This document shows positions 28,328-37,309 of a DNA stretch of 64,000 bases, in pieces. The DNA comes from CAJXMH01 sp964001305. Its GTDB lineage: Bacteria > Bacteroidota > Bacteroidia > Flavobacteriales_E > Vicingaceae. The notes below the pieces were generated by a model that saw nothing but the letters and a program-made list of their open reading frames with translations, did not search any database and was not told the origin of the DNA. The translations under genes were made by a program, and so were the position numbers. Location: positions 1-64,000 of the forward strand of contig CAXFAI010000001.1 of NCBI GenBank assembly GCA_964001305.1. The letters are read 5' to 3'. The number at the start of each line of letters is the position of its first letter. Positions within the stretch are counted from its first letter, which is position 1.

Positions 28328-29085
28328 CAGTCTATAATGGGTATAGAAAATAAATACATTGTTCCTACGCCTGTAGCAGTCTTCAATTTATAATTTCCTT
28401 TTAAAGTCTGGGTTCTCATCTCTATATTGCTTCTACCAAGCCCTTTTGATGATTGTGTGCTATCAAATCCCTTTCCATTGTCTTTTATTATTAATGATAG
28501 TCGTTTTTCGCTTATTCTTAAATGAACAAAAAGCTTGCTAGCTTCGGCATGTTTTATAATATTGTTACACACCTCTTGAGCAATTCGAATCATTTGAACT
28601 TTAATCAATGAGGAAATATTTTTTTGCTTGTGAATACTATAATTACATTCCAATTCAAAAGAAGTTTCCATCCTTTGAAAAACCATACTTAATAATTCTT
28701 CAAACTCACTCTCCTCTATAAGTGGTGGGCTTAAGTCATGAGAAATTCTACGTGCCGTTTGTATACAATCTTGTAATAATTTTACAGACTCAATTGTAGA
28801 TTTTTCATGGTGTAATTTTGCACCTAATACCGTTAACTTGGATAAAAGATCATCGTGTAAGTCGTTAGCAAAACGCTCGCGCTCATTTTCTTGCACTTGA
28901 ATACTATCTTCTAACAACTCTTTTTGATGCGCAATTTTAAGGTCTGAAATATGTTTAGCATCTCTGAGTTTAGCTCGAACATATTTACGACTTATAAGCA
29001 CTAGCGTAATAACTATAGCAAGCAATACAAAGAGCTGAACAGCTAACCAAAACGCTTGTGTTTCTGCTTCATGCCATTCTTCCAT
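28327..29085 (-). CDS. Sensor histidine kinase, HisKA_3 type
   Basis: This 252-residue protein has one transmembrane helix (about 12-32), a short coiled linker (35-68), and a HisKA_3 dimerisation helix with the phosphorylated His at 77 (ANDLHDDLLSKL). The HATPase_c domain has an N box (CNNIIKHAEAS, 173-183), G1 (DNGKGFD, 202-208) and G2 (GLGRSNIEMR, 215-224). It has no extracellular sensory domain of its own. The gene start overlaps the end of the 7-TM gene by 43 bp, and its stop overlaps the response regulator start by one base, so the three are translationally tied. I infer that the 7-TM protein provides signal input. The family call is certain; the ligand is unknown. Confidence 0.93.
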   Translation of the reverse strand: MEEWHEAETQAFWLAVQLFVLLAIVITLVLISRKYVRAKLRDAKHISDLKIAHQKELLEDSIQVQENERERFANDLHDDLLSKLTVLGAKLHHEKSTIESVKLLQDCIQTARRISHDLSPPLIEESEFEELLSMVFQRMETSFELECNYSIHKQKNISSLIKVQMIRIAQEVCNNIIKHAEASKLFVHLRISEKRLSLIIKDNGKGFDSTQSSKGLGRSNIEMRTQTLKGNYKLKTATGVGTMYLFSIPIID

Positions 29086-29714
29086 ATTTCACTTACTAAT
29101 TGGATGTGTAATAAAATCATAAAAATAAGGCGGATGAACCAAAAGGACAAAACAAGACTTAACTCTGCATTCACCATAAAGTTAATGGTCGAAGACATAA
29201 ATAAATCTACTGTCACATATAAAAGAAGTATGATATTAAAAAACTGTTCATCTTTAGTAACTTTTACTTTTGAATCGATGATTATATAAATGTGACAAAG
29301 GGTTAAAATCAAGATTAGTCCATCAACAAACAAGCGATCGTAAACTTGGAAATGATTTAATTCAAAAGCAACAGATATTCTGCCTAAATTGACTAATAGC
29401 AATACACCCAAAAAGGGAAAGAGCCATTTAAGTTGCGTAATGTTCTTAGTTATAAAATGTCTTGTATATAATAAACCAAAAAAACAATACTCGGCGAATG
29501 CCGACCAAGAAAAAAGGTATAAATTTCCATTTAAACCAAACCATTCTCTACTGAATCGTGATAGAATATCAGTAAGTAAAAAGACAATTAAAAAATAAAA
29601 TACCAATCGGTTTTTATGATTCAGTTCACGATAGGACCTCAAACCAAGAAGAACCCCAACCGCTAATACAAGAGGAGAAATTCTTGAAGTCCATATCATG
29701 AAATCATTGAGCAT
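29043..29714 (-). CDS. Seven-transmembrane protein, likely sensor partner of the kinase
   Basis: This 223-residue protein has seven hydrophobic segments by eye, near residues 13-29, 38-52, 65-83, 93-109, 129-147, 158-177 and 185-207. The ends are polar, with a Lys-rich cytoplasmic tail. There is no catalytic motif and no named family I can assign. Its topology resembles the membrane part of 7TMR-type sensors, split from its kinase into a separate polypeptide. It lies 2 bp after the 29717 gene and overlaps the kinase gene by 43 bp. The close coupling suggests a complex with the kinase. A transporter of this size would usually have fewer or more segments, but that option cannot be dismissed. 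Confidence 0.7.
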   Translation of the reverse strand: MLNDFMIWTSRISPLVLAVGVLLGLRSYRELNHKNRLVFYFLIVFLLTDILSRFSREWFGLNGNLYLFSWSAFAEYCFFGLLYTRHFITKNITQLKWLFPFLGVLLLVNLGRISVAFELNHFQVYDRLFVDGLILILTLCHIYIIIDSKVKVTKDEQFFNIILLLYVTVDLFMSSTINFMVNAELSLVLSFWFIRLIFMILLHIQLVSEIWKNGMKQKHKRFG

Positions 29715-29716
29715 GC

Positions 29717-30433
29717 TTATTCTGAAGGAATAGCCATATGTAAAAGTTGATAATCTTGAGGATTTTGTCCGTTATCAAAAGGAGGAATAGGTAATGCAAC
29801 ATCGGCAACTAAAGTATGCTTTTGAAAGTCATCACTCCATAATATCAATTCAGGAATAACTTGTTCTTCTTCTCGCATACCAAATACAGTAATTATATCT
29901 TCAACAGTATCATTTCCACCAAATATACTCAGTAGGTCACTAAAAGGAATATGTATCACTTGAAAAAGGCCTTCACTCCCTCCTTTGGGTTCTACAGTTT
30001 GATTAATATAACTTTTTCTATTGATTAACCAACGAAAGCATCTTTCTAATGCTAGAAAAACTGGAATATGGTCAGGTGTGAAATTTCCATCAAATGTTGG
30101 AATATCTTGATTATTATTAAAGCCATAGTGATAGTTTGCTGGAAATATATCAGCACTACTTATGTTTTCAGTCTTGTCTGTTTCACTATCTATAAGGAAA
30201 AATTCTAATACAGAATCAGGGGATGTATCTACAACACCTAAATAAGCATGAATGTAAAAATTAGGCTTATCATCCGGATTGAGTGAATTATAAATACTTA
30301 GCCAATGTTCATACATATTTGCTCTATTAATTTTAAAATAATGTCCATTGTCAAGCATATCTAGCGCCTCTTCAGCAACAGCTCTTGAATCATTCCAAGA
30401 AACAATTGCATTTTTAATTTCCTCTAAAGTCAT
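29717..30433 (-). CDS. Protein of unknown function, first gene of sensor operon
   Basis: This 238-residue acidic, soluble protein has no signal peptide. It has scattered motifs (NFYIHAYLGVVD, PVFLALERCFRWLINRKSY, VDTSPDSVLEFFLIDSETD) and no repeat or catalytic signature that I recognise. It precedes the 7-TM gene by 2 bp, so it belongs to the same transcript as the kinase and regulator. It may be a cytoplasmic ligand or effector for the system, by position only. The upstream gap to 30891 presumably holds the operon promoter, which I could not place. Confidence 0.65.
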   Translation of the reverse strand: MTLEEIKNAIVSWNDSRAVAEEALDMLDNGHYFKINRANMYEHWLSIYNSLNPDDKPNFYIHAYLGVVDTSPDSVLEFFLIDSETDKTENISSADIFPANYHYGFNNNQDIPTFDGNFTPDHIPVFLALERCFRWLINRKSYINQTVEPKGGSEGLFQVIHIPFSDLLSIFGGNDTVEDIITVFGMREEEQVIPELILWSDDFQKHTLVADVALPIPPFDNGQNPQDYQLLHMAIPSE

Positions 30434-30891
30434 AAGTAGTGTTTTTTGGTTTGTGGGCTAAAAATAGTTTAAAGTTTCATAAGTTATAAATATAAAATTA
30501 TGGTAATAGAAATAAGTACTATTTTTTATTATCTAACTTACTTAAAGCTCTTTATGTGAGTAACTGTTGCTTTTTGCATAACTAAACCATAATCACATTT
30601 AATCAACTTATGTTCAACAATATAAATGATTTTTTGAAAGGAATTACTTCGTAAGCATTACTTGTGACTAATAGTTTGATTAGAAATTAAACTATTTAGT
30701 ATTTAAAATACTAGTTCTAATAGTTAATAAATGGATTTGAAACAGTTTAAGATTGATAAACTATTTAAAAGAATTTTTCCGTTTCGCTGTATAGTAAAGC
30801 CAATTAATGAAATTATAATTGATTCATATCATAAAAATGACAGCCCCTACTGAAAAGTAAGGGCTGTCATTGTTAACCGAATTAAATTTTC
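30434..30891. other. Intergenic, 458 bp, no gene seen
   Basis: This very AT-rich gap lies between two minus-strand genes. Besides the terminator at 30837-30871, it contains only a 40-codon plus-strand frame at 30731-30853, which overlaps that hairpin and lacks a recognisable ribosome-binding site, so I do not call it. The stretch next to 30433 should hold the promoter of the sensor operon. Confidence 0.45.
30837..30871 (-). terminator. Terminator of the 30892 T9SS gene
   Basis: A 15-bp stem with one bulge, AATGACAGCCC-c-TACT / AGTA-a-GGGCTGTCATT, has a 4-nt loop and is followed on the minus strand by TTTTT. It lies 20 bp past the stop. Confidence 0.85.
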
Positions 30892-32214
30892 TTATTTCTT
30901 GATTATTTTTTTAGTTAACATTTGTTCAGCTGTCTGAATTTGAACAATATAAGTCCCCATAGCTAAATGAGATATATCGAGAATTACACGACTTTGGTCA
31001 CCTACTTGAGTAAGGTTAACCTTATGTTCTTGTCCATTCAAAGTAAATACTTTAACTGCTAATAATTTGTTTTTATGACCTTCTATTATAGCTATTTTAT
31101 CAGTAGGATTTGGGTATAGCTTAATTTCAGTTTTACTTTTCACCTCTGAAATATTAGTTGCCTTTTTTCTTGGACATAAAGTGGATAAATTAAATTTTAG
31201 GATGCCATAATCATCGGAGTTAAAAGCACTATTGTGTCTTACTTTTAATGGATACCCTTGCCCTACTACTGTATAATCATATGAATGACCTAAATTATAT
31301 GAATCAGTAGTGGTAGGATTTATCCAGGTTGCACCATTATCTAATGATATTTCAATTCTATTTGAATACTCAGGTGGGTTTTGACCTGCACATCTTGTAC
31401 TTTCAGGAAACGCAAAGTCAAACTCCATATCCGATCCAACATCACCGCTATCAGGATTTCCTGGAGAGTCATACATCTCAGATGATTCTGTTGTACCACA
31501 AGGAGCTGTCCAAAAACTAGAAGCCCATGCACTAAAAGTTCCCTCTACGTTCATGCTATAAGTTGCACCTAAAGCAAGTGAGTCATTATCTGTGATTGTA
31601 TCTATAATGGTATCGGTTGTATTATAGGTATCAAAATCAAGTGATGCATTACAAGTAAAATTCTTTTGAGTAATTGAAAATTTCAAAATTCCATAGTCAT
31701 CTGAATTATGTGGACTTAAATGTCTTACGCCTAAACCAAAACCTTTACCTATTACTTCATAAGTATATGTATGATTAGTATTGTAGGCAGTTGATGTAGA
31801 AGGATGAAACCAAGTAGCACCACCATCAACTGAAAACTCAATTCTGCTTGTTTTATAAGGAAAAGTTTTTCCACTGCATGCTGAAAATGTTGGTAATGCG
31901 AAAATATATTCAGAATCAAAGCCAACTTTACCGTAGTCAGGATTTCCGGGAGATATCCACATTGGGCTATTTTCTGGTACCCCGCATGGGCTAGACCAAA
32001 ATGATGAAGTCCAAACACTATATGTACCTGTTACTTCAACATAATATGCTCCATTTACTGCTAATGGGTTTGTGTCAAAAACCTCCTCAATTAAGGAATT
32101 ATTCGAATTGTGTGCGTCAAAATCAAATTGAACTTGTGCAGTCAAAGTTTCCGCTAATAAGATGCTAAAGGACATAGCTATCCCATTAAGTAATTGTTTT
32201 TTTCTTTTCATCAT
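30892..32214 (-). CDS. T9SS protein with two internal repeats of about 155 residues
   Basis: This 440-residue protein has a signal peptide ending near residue 26 (LTAQ). Residues about 28-180 and 185-340 are two copies of one unit: both start 'FDFDAHN' or 'LDFDTYN', contain 'SSFWSSPCG' or 'SSFWTAPCG', 'SPGNPDYG' or 'SPGNPDSG', a 'C(S/A)G' pair and 'RHLSPHNSDDYGILKFS' or 'RHNSAFNSDDYGILKFN'. The two conserved Cys of each unit may pair. The T9SS type A tail starts near 363 (KLYPNPTDK) and ends TKKIIKK. No enzyme or lectin family is recognised. It is surface-exposed or released by inference from the sorting domain. It is monocistronic, with a terminator 20 bp beyond. Confidence 0.8.
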   Translation of the reverse strand: MMKRKKQLLNGIAMSFSILLAETLTAQVQFDFDAHNSNNSLIEEVFDTNPLAVNGAYYVEVTGTYSVWTSSFWSSPCGVPENSPMWISPGNPDYGKVGFDSEYIFALPTFSACSGKTFPYKTSRIEFSVDGGATWFHPSTSTAYNTNHTYTYEVIGKGFGLGVRHLSPHNSDDYGILKFSITQKNFTCNASLDFDTYNTTDTIIDTITDNDSLALGATYSMNVEGTFSAWASSFWTAPCGTTESSEMYDSPGNPDSGDVGSDMEFDFAFPESTRCAGQNPPEYSNRIEISLDNGATWINPTTTDSYNLGHSYDYTVVGQGYPLKVRHNSAFNSDDYGILKFNLSTLCPRKKATNISEVKSKTEIKLYPNPTDKIAIIEGHKNKLLAVKVFTLNGQEHKVNLTQVGDQSRVILDISHLAMGTYIVQIQTAEQMLTKKIIKK

Positions 32215-32394
32215 TAATAAATTTTATGTTTTAAAAAATCGGTTAACCTTTCAATCACAAAATAAGATAAGTGTCATGATTTAACTAATTTTTACTCATA
32301 AATATTAATATATAGTTAAAAAACTGGATTTTTAATTCTTTAAATTGTGTAAGCCAATTAGTTGTAATAATCTTTTAATCTCTTAAATTAACCC

Positions 32395-32423
32395 AAAAAG
32401 CCTTTAATTAATTAAGGCTTTTT
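32395..32423 (-). terminator. Terminator of the 32459 T9SS gene
   Basis: AAAAAGCCTT / AAGGCTTTTT, a 10-bp perfect stem with an AT loop and T runs on both strands, lies 36 bp past the stop of the gene ending at 32459. Confidence 0.8.
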
Positions 32424-32458
32424 ATGGTAGAAGTTGAATTATTTCTAAACTCAAGCTG

Positions 32459-35320
32459 CTAGTCAACAACAATTACTTTTTCCAAATAATTCCCATATTT
32501 AATCATATACAACCCTTTACTTAATCCTTGAACATCTAACCTATTTACTTCCTGCTTAAGGTCAATTTGTTTGATTGTTTGACCTACATTATTTAATATG
32601 AGTAGTTGATTTTGTATTGTGGTATTTGAACTAATGCGGATTGAAAATTCACCTGTGTTCGGATTTGGAAAAATGCTTATCACTTGATCGTTCACTTTGT
32701 TTTTATCTAGATTTACACTAATCACTTGTACACATGCAGATGTATCTAAGCAAGCATTTGACTGTAGTTCTACCGAATAACTTCCATTAGAAGTAGCAAC
32801 AAAGGTTTGATTGGTTTCACCGACTATCGTACTCCAGTTATTATTACAATCTAACCACTGATAGCTAGCGTTCGACTGAGTGGCTGTTAATGTTATACCA
32901 TTGTGACTAATGCTAGAATTGATGGTATCAATGCTTAAGGTTAGAGCTACAACTGAATCACAATTCATACTTGTTCTCAAGGTATCAAAATAGGTACCCG
33001 AATTAGTATAGGTCTGTCCATTCTGAGCCCATAAATAATTACTGCAAGAAGATTCCACGATTGAAGTATATGAAGATGGTAAAATGGTTAAGTCTAGATG
33101 AATAATAGAATCACAACCTGCCAAGTTTATTAGTGTATCACGAATTGAGTTCACACTAGAGTAATAAGTATCTCCATTTCGCCAAGTCAAAGAATCACAA
33201 GCAATCAACGTATCAAAAGAGTGAGTTTTATTTATATTTAAGACGAGCTCTGCAATTGAATCACATCCATAGTTGTTTTGAAGTGTATCTAAATAGATAC
33301 CACTTTGTGCATAGCTTCGTCCATTAAACGGCCATGTGTATCGAGTACATTGTGAAATAGTATCGGTTGTAAAGTAGGTGCTATGCAAGTTCAGTTGTAA
33401 TTCTACCAACGAATCACAGCCCATAGCACTAACTAAAGTGTCATAAACACCTGTTATAGATGAATAGTATGTAATTCCATTATTCCATCTTAAGGAGTCA
33501 CAACTAACTATTGAGTCGATGGTAAAATGACTCTGATTTATCGATAAATCTAAATAGTAAATAGAATCACATTGATTGGTTTTGGGTACTGTGTCTATAT
33601 ACAATCCAGATTGATAAAACTTTTTACCTCTCCACTGCGCACTATCGCAAGCAACCAACGTATCATAATTAATATTTTGATTTATGGTTAAGTGCAGGTA
33701 TAAAGTAGAGTCACATCCAACAGAGTTAGTAATGGTTTTTGTGTATATTCCTGAAGATTGATAATTCGTATTCGTTTCATTCCAATAATAAGAATTACAA
33801 GCCTGAATGGTATCTCTTTTTGCTGAAGAAGAATTGATAGTAAAGTGCAATACCAAAAGTCTTTCACAACCTTGACTATTGGGTACTGTTTGATAATATT
33901 TTCCACTTGTATAATAGGTTGAACCACCAAAGTTTATACTATCACATGCCGTTCTATAAATATCGAATTTGGTATCACAACTTTCATATACATAAGCTGC
34001 CCCTCTTCCGGTCATTGCACCTGGTCCTGCGTAGTTTGCACCAACAATTAATGCTCCATTTCGTATGGCGATTGCATAGCCGTATTGGTCATAAGCTTGT
34101 CTATTGGTTGCCGAAATCTTTTCCGTGAATACATAATCATTTATTGCTGGGTTATATTTGAATAAATACGCTGCTCCAGCATCAGCTCGTAAACTTGTAT
34201 TCAAGTAATTTAAGTCTTCTCCTTTTGCACCTATTACTAATTTTCCATGGTCCATATCAACCGAGGAGCCATATCTATCGTATTGATCACGTTGAGAATC
34301 CGTGTATTTTCTTACAAATTGCCAGTTATGACCTCCTACATTTCGATAGAGGTAAACAGCACCGGCACCAACCACAAAATTCCCTCCAGTTGTATCATAA
34401 TTCTCATTTTGAGCTCCAATAGCAGCAAAGTTTCCATCGATTGCCACTGCTTGCCCAAAATTTTGAAAGCGAGCAGTATCAGGAGCCATTAATTTAGCTT
34501 TTTCATTAAAGCGTCCTGAATTGCTTTCTTCAAATATATAGGCTGCACCTGCATCTCTAATTGAAGTGAGAAAATAAAATTGACTATAGCCAGGAGTACC
34601 AACAATTAGTTGCCTATCAAGCAATTTGAGTTGAGTTCCAAATCCTGCACTTGTTTGACGATCAGAGGCTGTAATTTTTTGAGTTTGCATCCATTGTCCG
34701 CTTAATGCGTTCCTTTTAAAAATATAAACTGAACCTGCATCACCACGATTATTTTGTCCTAATGTATCATGATTTTCTCTTGGAGCACCCACCACTATTA
34801 AATCCCCATCTATGGAAACACTTCGTCCAAACTCGTCCTGAGTGGTTCGGTCACTCGCTACAATTTTTTGATAAAAAAACCAATTAGACCTTACATTGTC
34901 CCATTTATAGATATAGGCAGCTCCTGCATTGAGGGTATAATTGGTGTCATTCTGATCGTAGTTGTCTTTATATGCCCCTATAACTGCATATTCACCTGAC
35001 ATCGCTACATCATAGCCAAATAAAGCAGCATCATGTCTTCTTGTAGAAGTTACCTTTTTTAATGGTGTCCATACCCCATTTATCTTTCTAAAAAAATTAG
35101 CTGCTCCTGCTTCGTTAAAATAGTTTTGATTGGCCGAATCTGTTTGATTTTTGCTCTCCCCAACCAAAGCAAAATCACCGTCTATAGCCACAGACTCACC
35201 AAATTGAATGCCAGTATTAATTCCATTTGCAGCATTAATCATTTGCTCATTGCGCATGTTTTGGCTAAATGACACAAAATAGATAGTATTTAGAAGGATA
35301 TAGATTAATGCTCTTTTCAT
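32459..35320 (-). CDS. T9SS protein with FG-GAP propeller and seven Cys repeats
   Basis: I start at the ATG at 35320 (MKRALIYILL...), which begins a proper signal peptide; the longer frame from 35371 adds 17 unlikely residues. The product is about 953 residues. Residues about 20-430 hold seven or eight FG-GAP/integrin-alpha-like blades ('FGQAVAIDGNFAAIGA', 'FGRSVSIDGDLIVVGAP'). Residues about 440-800 hold seven units of about 48 residues, each with the pattern '(A/S)C(D/N)S-Y-x-W ... SG-x-Y-x-D-T ... GCDS-x-x-x-L-x-L-x-I'. Then come one YQWLDC module and a T9SS type A tail (IFPNPNTGEF, ending EKVIVVD). It is probably a long, disulphide-stiffened surface adhesin. Confidence 0.87.
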   Translation of the reverse strand: MKRALIYILLNTIYFVSFSQNMRNEQMINAANGINTGIQFGESVAIDGDFALVGESKNQTDSANQNYFNEAGAANFFRKINGVWTPLKKVTSTRRHDAALFGYDVAMSGEYAVIGAYKDNYDQNDTNYTLNAGAAYIYKWDNVRSNWFFYQKIVASDRTTQDEFGRSVSIDGDLIVVGAPRENHDTLGQNNRGDAGSVYIFKRNALSGQWMQTQKITASDRQTSAGFGTQLKLLDRQLIVGTPGYSQFYFLTSIRDAGAAYIFEESNSGRFNEKAKLMAPDTARFQNFGQAVAIDGNFAAIGAQNENYDTTGGNFVVGAGAVYLYRNVGGHNWQFVRKYTDSQRDQYDRYGSSVDMDHGKLVIGAKGEDLNYLNTSLRADAGAAYLFKYNPAINDYVFTEKISATNRQAYDQYGYAIAIRNGALIVGANYAGPGAMTGRGAAYVYESCDTKFDIYRTACDSINFGGSTYYTSGKYYQTVPNSQGCERLLVLHFTINSSSAKRDTIQACNSYYWNETNTNYQSSGIYTKTITNSVGCDSTLYLHLTINQNINYDTLVACDSAQWRGKKFYQSGLYIDTVPKTNQCDSIYYLDLSINQSHFTIDSIVSCDSLRWNNGITYYSSITGVYDTLVSAMGCDSLVELQLNLHSTYFTTDTISQCTRYTWPFNGRSYAQSGIYLDTLQNNYGCDSIAELVLNINKTHSFDTLIACDSLTWRNGDTYYSSVNSIRDTLINLAGCDSIIHLDLTILPSSYTSIVESSCSNYLWAQNGQTYTNSGTYFDTLRTSMNCDSVVALTLSIDTINSSISHNGITLTATQSNASYQWLDCNNNWSTIVGETNQTFVATSNGSYSVELQSNACLDTSACVQVISVNLDKNKVNDQVISIFPNPNTGEFSIRISSNTTIQNQLLILNNVGQTIKQIDLKQEVNRLDVQGLSKGLYMIKYGNYLEKVIVVD

Positions 35321-35428
35321 GAAGTAAAATTTTGTGGCAAAACTCTGATTTATCAGACAAATAGTATTCACTTACTATTAATTTATCCACAAAAGCAAAT
35401 AGCCAATAGATACCATTATTTTAATGCA

Positions 35429-37309
35429 TTAAGCTTTCTTCAAAGTTTCTCGAATTTGTTCGCTATCCCAATGACTGTCGAATTCTACAATCCCTCTTTT
35501 AAAGTCTTCATTTAAGGAACGTTCTTGTTGTTCCAATTCTTCTTTGGCTTTAAAAATGTAGTTTTTCTCGTCTTTATTCTCTTGGGCTAATCGCCGGACT
35601 ATGGCTTCATCGTATTTGATGAAATTTTGAATTTGTCGTTGCAAGGTATATTTTCGAAAACCCATTTTACTCAAGACATCGGCAGCCATTTTCAATGAAG
35701 TATCTAAAGATTCCCGATAAATGTTTTCATGTCCTAAGTTCAACAATTCATAAGCATCGTATCTGTTTCGGGAACGAATCAACAACTCCACATGTGGAAA
35801 ATGCTCTTTCACCAGATTGCTAACTTCTTTGGTAATTTCTGGGTTATCAATAGCACAAATCAAAATTTTGGCATCGGCAATGCCCGCAGATTCTAATAAA
35901 TCCAATCGAGTAGCATCTCCATAGTACACTTCAAAGCCCATTTTCCGAAGAAAATCAACCCGATTAGAATCTTGATCTAAAATGGTGGCTTCTACCCCAT
36001 GCGAACGCAAAAATCGTCCGATGGTACTTCCAAAATGACCAAATCCAACCAAAATTACTTTTTGCGATTTTGCAATGTGGTCCATCTGTCGTTTTACAGC
36101 TACTTTGGTGCCCACATTGGGTAAAATCAAGCGTTCGTTCAGTACACTTAAAATTGGCGTTAACCCCATGCTTAAGGCGGTAATTACCAACATTAAGTCC
36201 ATTTGCTCTTGATCGATAATTCGCAAGCCAAAAGCAAAAGAGAGTAAGACAAAAGCAAACTCCCCAACTTGCGCTAAGCTAAATGTGAGGAGTAAATTTT
36301 GATCGACTTTCAATTTAAAAATCTTACCAGTTACAAATAAAACTATTGCTTTTAAGAGCAAAATGGCCACTAAAATTCCACCAATACTTAGTGGTTCTTC
36401 TGCAATTAAGAAAAAATTGATGGATGCACCAACCGTCATAAAAAACAGCCCTAGAAAGAGGTTTTTAAAAGGCTCTAAGGTGCTTTCTAACTCATGTTTA
36501 AACTGACTATTTGAAAGTACAACTCCACCTAAAAATGCACCTAAAGCAGGACTTAAACCCACTATTTCCATTAAAAAGCTAATGCCTAAAACAATGAGAA
36601 AAGCAGCTGCTATCAATAATTCCCTCACCCCGCTATTGGCCACTTTCCGCAACATGGGAACAATTAAATATTTACCGGCCACTACAATTAAAACCACCGA
36701 TAACAATATGGACAAAGTTTGCAGTCCTAAAGGCAAATTTTGAAGGATTGTAAAGGATTCTTCATGTCCACCGTCTGCATGGGAAGTTTCTTTTGAAGAT
36801 AATAAAGGCAGGGCACCCAACATGAAAATGACAATAATGTCCTGGAACAATAAAATGGAAAATGCTGAATTGCCAAAAGTGCTATCCATTAAACCTTTCT
36901 CTTTAATAATTTGGAGAGCAATGGCTGTAGAAGAAAGGGCTACGGCCATGGAAATGACTAAAGCAACTTTCCAATCAAAACCTAAACTTTCAAACAAAGC
37001 AAAAGATAACAGCAAGGTCAACACCACTTGTATCCCTCCCATTCCTAGAATGGATTTGCGCATGTTCCAAAAACTCTTGGGTTCTATTTCTAATCCAATT
37101 AAAAAAAGCATCATCACAACGCCAAACTCTGCAAAGTGCATAATGTCTTGTCCTTCTTCACCAACAAAGCCCAAAGCAAACGGACCGATTAAAACGCCTG
37201 CCAACAAATAACCCAAAACAGAACTTAAGCCTATTCGTTTGGCTAAGGCCACACAAATGATAGCAGAAAACAAAAAGATAATGGCTTGAAACAATAAACT
37301 TCCGGTCAT
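35429..37309 (-). CDS. CPA2-family cation:proton antiporter, KefB/KefC-like
   Basis: This 626-residue membrane protein has about 12-13 transmembrane segments in residues 1-390. An RCK/TrkA-N nucleotide-binding domain starts near residue 410 with GFGHFGSTIGRFL (Rossmann G-x-G-x-x-G), and a C-terminal charged helix of about 80 residues follows. CPA2/Kef proteins exchange K+ for H+ under control of the bound nucleotide or glutathione adduct. Several Kef systems need a flavodoxin-fold partner, and one is encoded immediately upstream (37306-37908), overlapping by 4 bp in an ATGA arrangement. That supports a KefB/KefG- or KefC/KefF-like pair. Glutathione control is inference. Confidence 0.88.
   Translation of the reverse strand: MTGSLLFQAIIFLFSAIICVALAKRIGLSSVLGYLLAGVLIGPFALGFVGEEGQDIMHFAEFGVVMMLFLIGLEIEPKSFWNMRKSILGMGGIQVVLTLLLSFALFESLGFDWKVALVISMAVALSSTAIALQIIKEKGLMDSTFGNSAFSILLFQDIIVIFMLGALPLLSSKETSHADGGHEESFTILQNLPLGLQTLSILLSVVLIVVAGKYLIVPMLRKVANSGVRELLIAAAFLIVLGISFLMEIVGLSPALGAFLGGVVLSNSQFKHELESTLEPFKNLFLGLFFMTVGASINFFLIAEEPLSIGGILVAILLLKAIVLFVTGKIFKLKVDQNLLLTFSLAQVGEFAFVLLSFAFGLRIIDQEQMDLMLVITALSMGLTPILSVLNERLILPNVGTKVAVKRQMDHIAKSQKVILVGFGHFGSTIGRFLRSHGVEATILDQDSNRVDFLRKMGFEVYYGDATRLDLLESAGIADAKILICAIDNPEITKEVSNLVKEHFPHVELLIRSRNRYDAYELLNLGHENIYRESLDTSLKMAADVLSKMGFRKYTLQRQIQNFIKYDEAIVRRLAQENKDEKNYIFKAKEELEQQERSLNEDFKRGIVEFDSHWDSEQIRETLKKA

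Noticed and set aside
16220..30851. Shared 10-mer AGCCCCTACT in the terminators at 16222 and 30837
   Set aside because: GC-rich terminator stems converge easily; the surroundings differ and no wider repeat exists.
30731..30853. 40-codon plus-strand frame (MDLKQFKIDK...) in the 458-bp gap
   Set aside because: It ends inside the terminator hairpin of the opposite-strand gene, has no ribosome-binding site, and looks like chance.
32918..34000. Regular repeats in the 32459 gene as a CRISPR or DNA satellite
   Set aside because: The repetition is at protein level (units of about 48 residues) with diverged codons; no short identical DNA repeats with spacers are present.
36822..37211. 129-codon plus-strand frame opposite the antiporter gene
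   Set aside because: It is antisense to a well-supported membrane protein; frames of this kind are common opposite hydrophobic genes.
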